From assembly GCF_000471905.2 (NCBI RefSeq), contig NW_006499436.1:3492271-3556270 (forward strand): a stretch of 64,000 bases of DNA. Direction: 5' to 3'. The translations under genes and the position numbers were made by a program. Of the stretch, positions 47,601 to 59,600 are shown piece after piece. Position 1 is the stretch's first letter, and the number at the start of each line of letters is the position of its first letter. This DNA is from Amborella trichopoda (taxonomy: Eukaryota > Streptophyta > Magnoliopsida > Amborellales > Amborellaceae). The notes beneath the pieces are model-generated. The model searched no databases, had not been told where the DNA came from, and was given only the letters and a program-made list of their open reading frames with translations.

Positions 47601-50573
47601 AAGTTGTCAATCTAACTACAACAATTTTTCATTAAATGGATGTATTTTCCTTGTTATGATCTGGGGCTATGGTGAAGTCTGCTGGCATTTTCTAGATACA
47701 TGAATGCCAATTTTTATGAGAACATATAGGATTGTACATGTGTATTTTTTTGGGCAAAAAATATGTGTTGTTATTGGATATGTCCTGCCGAAAGTTATCC
47801 ATGATATTGGTGAACAAATTCATGTACCAGGATCTCTTAAGGCATTCATATTTTGTAGTTTAATCTGGGGACCTAGAACATTCATGAGATAATATTGTTA
47901 ATATGTTGTTGAATTGTAGGAATGTATAATATTCATTTTTTTTGGTGCATGCATTTGTCTTTACACACACATCCTACATAATAATAACTCATATCAGAGT
48001 GAGACACTAGGACTATAAACTTTGATCCCTATAGTTTGCCTGTGGTTTTGTGAATGTTTACCAGAGGAAATTTTTTTATATTTCACACCCTTCTCCAATT
48101 CTCCACATATGCGAATAAAGAAAACCCCAACATTTCTCTTGGTTTAGGCTTTTTAGAAATGCTCCTAATTCAGTCTCAAACTCTGCTGAGCATGGTTCTC
48201 TAGTAACTTGTGTTGGTGTGAGGACCAAAGTCCTAAGCTTTGGGCTCATACAGGTCTTACATGTGATTGATCCCCTCTTAAGAGTTATTTCAACTCCTAA
48301 GTAGAAATGGTTGTGATGAGTGGACCTTTTCATGTTTTGTCGCTTGGTTCATGTTCTTATATTGATGAACACAGAATGTAGTGTGCTGCTAAGTTTCAGT
48401 CTCAGTTGCAACTATGATGTGAATGCTAACTGTTGGAAACATATTATGAATTTAGGACCAATTTCTGAACAGGTGATGATTCTTGAGAACATAGGAACAT
48501 CAGTTCTTGTGGCTACGAATCAGGTTATACCCACATTTCCTCTTTCCTTTCCACAAAGATATATGATGGAAATCTCAAGTTTGTATTATTATTTAGGGAG
48601 TTATGTTTGTCTATACCATGTCTGAGTTTTTCCTTGGTTTTGGTTGAAATTTACTTGGCTCTATGAATATGCAGATAACACATGAATATGTAAATATATT
48701 TTTCCACGATAGTATCTCCAAAAAAAAAAAAAAATTGCATTTTACACTGCGCTACCCAAGTCACGATCTCTTTTTTGCTATGCTTTCGTCTTTGACTTTT
48801 GAAAGCCAACACTAGTGCAGACTTAGCTGAATATTCTAATGGCTAACAATCTACTAGTCCCATGTGCATGGTTTTGAGTGTTAATCATGTTTCTTGGAGA
48901 TGTAAGTACTAAGAAGCAACATACTTACCCAACTCTAGTTTTGAAATTGTGTCCAATGCCATCCCCTGCTGAGTACTTAACCTCACCATTCATCTGATGG
49001 CTCATATGTCTGCCTTTTGTGACAATACTGCTATGATTTATATGTATATGCAGACTTCCTTTCATGGCCTCTTTGTCCGGGTTCTTATTATCATCTGATG
49101 GTATTATTGTCATTATTGATTATATCCCTATTTTATACACACACACAAGCAGAAAACTTTAGTTATGAAATTGTGATCAGCCATGCATATATGTGTTTGG
49201 GTGTTTCTTTTTTATGCAGACATTATTTACTTGTTATGTGGTTACATTGATTAATTTCTGTTGGAATCAAGAACTCTTACCACTTGCAGGATATATATTC
49301 CACAGCTGTCTTTTTTGTTTTTGTCCAATAATTTTATTAATGAAGATGTTTCGGTTGATTGGTTTTCTATTGCTACATGTCATTATACTTATGGAATTTA
49401 TTATATCAATGCTTAGATCAATTAACCCATATACTTATCAGAATATGCATTGGTTGAATTTAACCTATATTTTGTACCGAGTATGAACTGATTTTTCTCT
49501 TTTGATTTTTAAAATTCTCTCTCTTTCTTTCTCTCACTTGTTAGCATATATGGGATTTCATTATTATCTTGCTACAACTTTGTAATGTATACTGAACCAA
49601 AAATGTGATTTAACAGCTGCCTGATCTCCATCATTTGATGGCTGAGGCTGCTGAAGTTCTAAACATTGAAGCTCCTGATCTCTATGTGCGTCAAAATCCC
49701 ATTCCAAATGCATACACTTTAGCTATTGGAGGCAGAAAGCCCTTTATCGTTGTACACACAAGCCTTGTTGAGCTTCTTACCAGAAGAGAGTTGCAGGTCT
49801 TTCCTTACAATAAGATATAGGCTCCTTCAGAGACATTACTTTGTATGCTTTTTGGTTTATTTTTTACTTTTGATGTGCAACTGTCGAATCATTTTAGTCA
49901 TGCTCAACATTTTCTTCTCGGCACAAGTAACCACAAAATGCTTATTGGCTTTACTTTGCTTCTCTCCTGTTCATGCTATTTTTACATTGTATACGTTCAA
50001 AGTCCTCACTTGGTGTGATGGTAAAAGGATTGGGTAGCCAGTGCAAGAGCACGGGTTCGAGTCCTGAGAGTGGCCACTTTGTGCATAAAAAAGCCAAAGG
50101 TTAGGACTGTTTCCATCTCATCCCTCCCGGGGACCCTGTGTAGGCAGGACCAGCACCAGGTTACAGCCCTTATATGTTCAAAGTCCTCACTATATGCGGA
50201 AAAAGGACCAGAAAATTATTCTTTTTTTGAAATATTACCCTTTATGTGCTTCATGAAATAATAGAGTACGCAAATTTATATGCAAGTTGGCATTCAATCG
50301 CGATATGTATTCAATTATAAGAAACTGTTTTCCATAATGTGGCTGTTTGAATTGGATGTACCCAAATCTGTTAGCTTTTTACAAGCAAATAAAATTTTTT
50401 GAAGGGCTTGAACATGCTGGAGTATGCAATATTTCCGGATAGCCATAGTAAAAACTATCAAATGTGCCCCAAAATTCAGATTCTAAAAATTCTAGTCCAA
50501 GTTGAATGCTTTTCACTCATTGGGCCTCACACTCTTCTCTAACCCACCCTTCCTCTCTCAAGACCCCAATCAT

Positions 50574-50620
<47 letters not shown>

Positions 50621-53600
50621 CACCTTTCCTCTCTCAAGACTCCCAACTATCTCTATCTCTCTCTCTCTCTCTAAAGCCCTCTCTTTGTCTTTCTAGCTAG
50701 ATTTCAACAATCAATCCCTTCTTTCTTCAGGGTAAGGATTATGGCCTTTCTCTCTCTTTGTTGATGGGTAAGACGGTTGTGAATGGAGAATTAGGGGAAA
50801 GAAGCAATCTTTGTCAAGAAATTGGGTTGTTCACATGATCAAACCCTAAATAGCTATTGGTTGCAGGCTAACCACATCATCCAACTAGTTCATGGTGCTC
50901 CATCATATTCATTGATTAATTCCACAACTTCTTGTATCCCACAAATAACACATCAAGCTCAGTTCGAGAGCCCTAGTAGATCTTTAGGAGGTGTTGGCCT
51001 TGGAGGTTCCATCTTCCTTTGCCTTGTCATCAATGGAATACTGGTTTATCTGGTGTTGGAATTCTCTTGAACAACACTAAACTAATGCATTAACTTGATT
51101 ATTGTTAATATTGAGAGAGAAGATAGAGAAAGGAATATTCAAGCACAACATAAAGTAAATATGGATGTCTTTTCCACCATATACAAATCATAGGGTGATG
51201 TGCCCTATATATACACATAGATCCCCATGGGAGTTACAATATGGGTAGGTCAACATGTATAGGAGTCACATGCATTATGCATAACTATTATAACAAGAAA
51301 TCACCCAAATATGGTAGTAGAAAAATCACCCAAATATGATAACTTGTACATCAGGAAAGTCCATATATAGTAGAATATTATATACATTATCGCCACATGC
51401 AGGTTTCCCATAATGGCCATGAGGCCCATGCAAGTTTTTTTAATGGGCATGGGGCCCATAACAGTCAATACGCTCCCCTCAAGCTGGAGCATATATATCA
51501 TAGATGCCATCTTGCCTAAAGTGACATTTAGTCGGACTCGATTAGAGGCCTTGGTAAGTATGTCTGCCAATTTATTCTCGGAGTGAACAAATGAAGTATA
51601 TATTGTCTTTGCAACGATCTTTTCTTTGATGAAGTGATAGTCGACCTCAATATGCTTGGTTATTTCATGAAATATCGGATTTGAGGCAATATAAATGCCA
51701 CTTGATTATCATAATGTAGAGGAACATTAGATGATGCATTAACACCCATCGCTTAAAGAAGAGAACGGGGCCAAGTTATTTCACATGTAGCACTTGTGAT
51801 TGCTCAATACTTAGTTGAATACTCTATTTTTTACTCTTCCAGGTGACTAAATTACCACCCGCTGTCATAAAGTAGCCACTGGTAGATCGTCGATAAAGAG
51901 AGCACCTGGACCAATCTGCATCACAAAAACTTTGTACGTCAAGTTGACTAACTGGTATAAAGTAGCTCTCTCCCTAGAGTAGATATTAAACATCGTAAAA
52001 CGCGATAAACAACGTTGATGGGAGCATGGTGCATGTGTAAACTGACTTGCCATGCTTATAGTATATGCAATGTCTGGTCGCATGACAGTCAAATAAATAA
52101 GTCTATTCACTAATCTCTGATAGACACCAAGGTTACTCAGAGGCTCTGCATGCTGATGATACAGTTTGTGATTAACCTCTATATGAGATTTTACTTGTTT
52201 GGCTCCAGGCATTCTTGTGTCATTGAGGAGATCAAAATATGTTTGCTTTGAGACAAGAAAAAATCCTTGTTTAGACTTAGCCATCTCTATTCCAAGGAAG
52301 TATTTTAATACTCCAAGATCCTTATGTCAAATATATTCCCAAGAAATCTTCACTTTTTTAATTTCGTGATCATTATTTCCTGTGACTATTGTATTATCTA
52401 CATACACTATCAGTATTGTGGTGGAACAATAATCTCTATTAATGCATATAAAATGATTAGAAACACTTTCATGAAATTCTAACCAACATATTGCCATACT
52501 AAATTTTTTGACTCAAACCTGAGGTGGTTGTTTTAGTCCATAGATAGCTTTCCTAAACTTGCAGACCTTCCCTTTCTCCCCTTGAGAATAAAACCCCAGT
52601 TGCCATAAACAGTTCCTCTTGCAGGTTGCTATTAAGATACACATTCTTTACATTTAAATTCACATCTAATTGGTGGAGTGGCCATTTCTTGTTTACTACA
52701 ATAGATAAAAGTACCCCTACTGATTTCAATTTTGCTACAAGAGCAAAAGCTCCTTACAATCTACCTGATATAAACCAAATAAGCTTTGCATCTCTCAATC
52801 GAACCATCTAGTTTATGCTTCAGGGTATGCACCCGCTTACTTCCTACGACATGTTGTTCTTTTGGCCATCACATCCCAAGTTCCCTGCTTCTCTAAGGCA
52901 ATCATTTCCTCATTCATGGTTGTTTTCTATTTTGGATGAACCAATGCATTTGCAACTTTGGTTGGAGTAATAATAGAGGAAGTAGATCAAAGATATGAAT
53001 GAAAGGAAGTTAAAAGTGAAGCATAAGAAACAAACTTGCTGATCGGGTGGGAAGTATCTTTTTTTCTTTTCTTGCAACAATACATAAATTGAATTGAGAA
53101 TTTATTGGGGTAGAACTAAAAGAAGTACCTGATGAGTCAACGAGTTGGGGTTGATCATTTATATCATATTTTCCCTTGTTCTTTTTTCAGGTGTTCACAT
53201 TCAATTTTTCTCAGTAGATTCCACATGTTTCTTGGCTGGATTATTAGATATGTGATTATTATAAAGATATTAAAATTAGTCGATCTAAGATAGGATATAT
53301 AAAATATAAGTTTAGTAATAATAGGAGTAGAAACGACGAATTTGTTAAGATTGATGGCCAAAAAGTGATTATTTTAGATATCTTGGGTCGATAATCAGTG
53401 AGAATAGAGAGATTGAGGCTGACATCACACATAGAATTAGAGTTAGGTAGACTACATGAAGATGTGCTTCCGGAGTCTTTATTTGATCATCGCATACCAG
53501 TGAAACTGAAGGTGAAGTTCTACAGGATGGCTGTCAGTCATGCTTTATGGGATGGAATATTGGGGGGGTCAAGAAACAACATATGCATAGAATGAGTATA

Positions 53601-56600
53601 GTTGAGATGAGGATGTTGAGATGGATGAGTGATAAGACAAGAGATAAGACAAGAAAAGATAGCATTCGGAATAAATATATCAGAGGAAACTTAGGGGTGG
53701 CTCCAATAGGCAATAAGATGAGGGAAAGTAGACTTTGGTGATCAGGTTATGTGTAGTGTCAACCTAGAACAACACCGGTTAGGAGGGTGATTTGGTTCAA
53801 GTGGAAGGTTCTAAAGGGATAAGGGGGATGCTTAAAAGAATATGGATGGAAGTATTGAGAACAGATTGCCTTCTATGGTCTAATTGAGGGTGTGGCCTTT
53901 GATAGAGCGGAATGACGAAACATGATTTGTGTAGCCGACTACGAATAGTTGGGTTGAGGCTCTGATGATGATGATTATACATATCGTTACCACATGTAGG
54001 TTTCCATGATGGGCATGAGGCCCATGCAGGTTTCTTTGATGGGCGTGGGGCCCTTAAGAGTCACTACAATCATAATCTCTCTCTCTCTCTCTCTCATCTA
54101 AGTCTCTCTTAGAGGGAGATAAGATAGAAATGGGGAACTTGGATTTAGTGCGTTTTTTCTCTTTGGGGGGGGGGGGAGGGATATCTCTTGTTGCCTCTCT
54201 CTTCCTATGCAATCAAACAAAACCATGTACATAACAAATAAAACATTAAGATATCTAAATTCAACATGAAAAAGTTTGTAGGTTTTTTGATGAGAAGAAT
54301 GTTGAATGATGTATCTGAACTAGCCGTAGGTCATAACGTTCCTTTGTTGGACCAATTTTGTATTTTTTGGCTTGTTTCTTCAATGAATATCAATGTATAT
54401 ATTAATATATTATTAATATTCTATTTTAAAAATATCATATTATGTATTTAACTAACTCCACTATGGCCGGTCCTAAGCCGGTCATGCCAGTCCCAAGCCC
54501 AGATAAGGGAGGAGGGTTAGGTTAGTCAACTATCGTAAAACTTTGCCACTGTTTGTGGTGAATCGTGAACCTATGTTGTATACCCATGCTAGAGCGTACC
54601 CTATAAGTGATGCACTGTATCAGATCTCACCCCAATTAGTTGCGATAAGCCTCGGAGACGATGATGGTTATGTATTTAACTTTTGTTGTTGTAACGTTAA
54701 ATGTATAATATCATCATGCATAATTTAAAAGATTGTTTATATTATATTTTCATATTTATGTAATATATATTTATACATATTTAGTGGTAGTTAAGCCCAA
54801 AGGCTGTTCTCTTCCTTATTAGGGGAGATGTCCCTACTTTCAAGGAATACATATACCGGTCCATATTTGCTACTAGCTTAAGAGTATTCTGTGCTGGTAG
54901 TAGTTTCATATCTTGTTGAGACAGCTACGCTGAGCATGGGTATCATAGGTCAGCATTTAATTTAATTGTAAGGCCATTATTTTCATTTGTGGCATGTTCC
55001 CATCAATATTCCATATTTCAAGTTTCTACTAATTCACCAATACATCAATTCTTCTTTTCGTGGAATTGCAACTTCATTACCTCTTGATTTCTGTTGAATG
55101 ACGTATAAATTATCATTAAGAGAAGCTTAACTACAAGAGGTAACTATGAAATTCAGGCAATGGGTAGGTATTGAGCTATAAGTTACACGGGCACTGCTTA
55201 GAGGCAGCCTTGTGAAAATTTTGGTAAGGCAAGGTTTGAACCTTGTGCATTAATTGATAGAAACCATGACCAATGATTTCTATGGGCTTTTCTAAGGAAC
55301 AATAAGAAAGATCATAAAAAAAGTGCAATTGGCCATTTATTGGATATTTAAATTGGAATAATATTTACATCATCATGACAGGTTGGGTATAGTACGCAAG
55401 CCTGGAGATCGTTCGTCAGATACGCCCTAATGGCCAGTCACTTGCCAACCATATTACATGACCTCAAAATAAGATCAAATCTTGGATATCTCAGTCATAC
55501 GGCAGCATAAACCCATTGGCAGAATTTGAATAAATTTAGATGAGATGTGATGCCTCTCCATGAGTCACTGTGCGCCACAAGGATCCTACTAATTTGCTAC
55601 TGGAATAGAGTGAAACTTTGCGGATTACCCTCTTGAGCCATTATAAGCCTACCATCCAAATTTCAAAACATTTGGATGTCACTTTATGCATTCAGAGTCA
55701 CCATTCACTAGATGATAGCTTAGCAGCCGGTCCCCCTTCAAACACTTCAGATTGGCATGAAACTTGCTGGGGATTTAATCTAAGGCATGACAAGCTTTCT
55801 TCCAAAATCATAGATCTTTGGAGATGATTTGTTCTTTTCCTACTCTCAAAGGTGTCCAGAGGCTCATACCCACTGGCTGCCATGCACGTATTCATCACAT
55901 AAGGAGACCTTTGATCAATCAAATTGAGATTTCTCCTAATTTATAAGGAGTTTTCATATGAAATATGGAGGGAGGATTCCTCATTTAACTCCCTATTAAC
56001 AATGAGAAGGTTGTTCCTCATGAATTTGACAGAGGAAAGCGCTCCTACCACATAGCAGTCTGGCTGCTGGTGATGAGTGAAGTGACGAGATCTCTGGTGC
56101 TATAAGGAGTTTTCGCTTGAAAGTTTGCTGAAGGATTCCTCATGTGATCCTCTGTGAGATAGTCTTCATTCTAGGGTTTATCATACCCTGGATTCTGGTC
56201 AATCAAAGCTGTGATAGTCGACATACAGCAGAAAGCTAGGAGTAGTGAGAGGTCAACTTTGATGAGGAATATCTTTCTGATCATTTGACCTGATGTTTGA
56301 GTGAAAGGATTCCACTTCGAGTCCTCTACACACAAAAATTCAGATCAAAAGACACTAACATCTGAAAGCGACATTGCCCACAAAATAGAGGATTCTCGCC
56401 TCTAGGCTTGGCCGCTGCTGCAGGCAGAAAATAACTGACCTGAGATTATTCTCGGGGTGAATCCTATTCAGTTGGGTTGTTTCAATCCTAATGTGCTTGA
56501 TACGTCTCCTATGACCAGTGTAGTGAGAGAGGAGGACCCTAACCGACTGGTTTGGACAAATATCTCACCTATTCGTCTTATCATCAAAAAACCTTTATAT

Positions 56601-59600
56601 AAATGCACATTTATGGAAGAGCAGGAGGACTGAACCTGAGAACTGAATTGAGAGGCTGGAGTGAGAACTTGTGCGTGAGATTTTTCAAGATACTTTGACT
56701 GCCTGTGGAGCTAAGAGTGCTTACATACACTTTGAAACTCCAGGGATGTCAATGGCATACGTAGGGCGAGAAGATCTTGTAGCCAGAGCTGCCAGACTCG
56801 ATTTGAAGTCTAGACCCAAGAGAGTGAGATTGGGCCAGCATGCTTGCATCATACACAGGTATAGGAGCATTTGTTCTTTTTGTATCATTTGTCTCTCTAA
56901 AAGTTCGTATAAGTTTGAGACCCAAATCAAGGGTTTACAAGCCTGCATACAGTTTGATGTAAATGAAACAGGTAATTTAAGCTCCTCGAACTCTTCCCAT
57001 AACTATTGATTAAATACAAAAGCCCTTTTTAGCATTTGTATGGTTCAGGCTGAATTTGTTACCCATTTGGGGCAAACAATCAGATGGAATGTAGAGGAAA
57101 AAATTTAATTGCTTTAGTTCAGAAACTTTTTGTAGAACGCGTAAGAGAGTGCAGTTCTGGCAACTTACATGATGCTTTTAGGACATACATCATAGCTAAA
57201 GGAACAAAGTAAATTAATGAAGTGTGCTCTAATTAAATTGTATTTGTTTTGAGTAACAAATATTCAAATAAGGAACATTCTTTTGAGATCTTTGAATAGG
57301 AGTTTATGTTCTTAACAAGGTGTTGAGTACCACCTTGGCACCTTGCTCTGTTGTATGAGTGACATGCTTATTGATAAATTGGGTGGTTGTGATCCTAATT
57401 ACATTTTGTGTTCTTCTGTTTCTAAATTTGGAGTCCCAATCGCTGCAAGCAGCAATGTTACAGTTACTAGGGAAAACAGAAACGTGTAACCTTTTAGTGG
57501 CTTGGCATTTTACGCATAGATTTATTTTAAGTTAATTTTATTAGCCTATAGTCCTTTCCAATTAAAAAATTACAAGTTCAGTTTTTGCTCTTTGATGTCG
57601 AGTGAAGTTTAATGGTTTTTCCAATGCTTGACATTTTTGTCCCTTACCCAACAATTTGTCCCTTACCCAACAATATTTCTTGAGATATAATTTGAATTAT
57701 AACATACAGGCTGTTCTGGCCCACGAGCTAGGTCATTTAAAATGTGATCATGGTGTGTGGCTTACATTTGCCAACATTTTGACATTGGGTGCCAATTCTC
57801 TGCCTGGTACGTTTGTAAGTTCTTAAGAAAAACTTGGATATGGAGCTGGATTCCATTTTTCTGATTGCCTTGAATAGAATTGAATTTGACAATATTCTGG
57901 GGCTAATGATGCCTGATTCAGGTTTAGGTGTATTGATTGCTCGGAGTATGGAGGAACAGTTGTTTCGATGGGTTAGAGCTGCCGAGCTTACTTGTGATAG
58001 AGCTGCTCTCCTTGTTACCCAAAATCCAAAGGTACCCAACTTTGAAAGCCCATTCTTAGAATTTTATTTGAAAAGACCAAAGCACAAAAGTTTCCTTGAA
58101 CAAAAGTAATCCATTCTCCTAAAATACTTCAAGCAAGTATATACTTTCATTCTATGGTTCAATAAGGTGGTTTTGACGGAGTTAAAGCTGCCTCTAATGT
58201 TAAATGCAGATGTACTCACCTTTCTAGCCCATTTTCATAATGCGTGACTGTAGTGTAGAGTACTGCACCACCCTCTGACATGAGCTCCCCATAGGATTAA
58301 CTATCAAACGTTAATTTCAGTGAATGGAAAAGATTGTTGAATTTTGCCCTTCCATTTGGATAAGTATCCTTAGGAAATAACATACACGCATGAAATGTTT
58401 ATTTGTATTTGCAATCTGGTTGTAATTTTCCATCCTAAAAAAAATCTAAGAATAACAATCCCTAATAATTCCCAAATAATTCTCAATCGACTCTGAAGAA
58501 TTTTGAAACTGCCTTTCTTTGAGCCAAATATACTGGAAGTTTAAATCTTATCGTGGGGATCTATTGGCTTGTCCAGTAATCTTTATTTTACTAGGTATTT
58601 AGGCATTTTTGATGTATGTGTGCAGCCACGTTTCTCTTTAGATACGGACCCTATTTAGATAATAATTGGGGGTTTGTGCACTTTGAATTAATGACATGTT
58701 TGGTGGGACACTCTACGGTCACTGTTCAAGCCAGTAGTGCGATGATGATGACCCCTATGGCCATAGTATTCCCCAAATTACATGGGTCGTAATATATTTT
58801 CCCAATAGTATCATCATCATCTTCAGATCATTATCCCAATAGTTTATATCATATTTACTTAGTCATTGCCCCATATACTTTGAAGGTTTGACTAAGGCTA
58901 TTCCCATGTCAACTCAGTGGGGTGGGCTCAACAAAACCCATGGGTAAGTTTGTAAACGATGCTGCTCTACCAGGAACAAGCTATGTTAGTGGTGATTCAT
59001 GGAATGTCAGTACGTGCATGCTTGGTCCAAAATATTACCTTCAAACCATAGATTGATTTCATTATGCATGTGAGTGCACAGATTGATGGGGACTATTGTC
59101 TTGGCTGGTCAAATGTCTTCTCGCAGAAGTTTCTTATTCAGAAAATATGTACATTCACATTCAATAAGGATAAAAGTAGGTTATTAATGTTTTTAGTATT
59201 TTGTGGGTCTTTTCATTGAACTGGCTGTACAAAATAAGTTATCTTAAATTTTGGCTTGTTCAAAATTATTATTATTGTGTGATCCGTGGTTAATATATAA
59301 AGGAGTGGATGTAGCATTTAATCTATAAATATTACTAATTAGAAAATTGGTATGCCCGTGTGTCCACATGTGAGGGAGTTGTTTGCTAAAAAGAACCATG
59401 TTCATATGACATTAGGGGCAGCTTTTCATTGTCAACTGCACTTTTGACCCCCCCAGTAGAAAGAGATGTTGGACATCCCATTTGTTAATGTTAAGAAAGA
59501 TGTGATGTTTTGGTGCTCTATTGGGATTATTGGGGTTTTTGGGTCCTTTATCCAAAAAGTTATGGTAGGTTTTTTAATGTGGATATTTCGGGCTGGGATG

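Noticed and set aside
50502..50700. Overlapping Leu-Ser repeat frames
   Set aside because: They are the (CT)n microsatellite read in two frames.
56671..57009. An additional exon of the M48 gene
   Set aside because: The flanking exons join directly with family-consistent sequence (ELQ to AVLAHELGH), leaving no room for extra residues.
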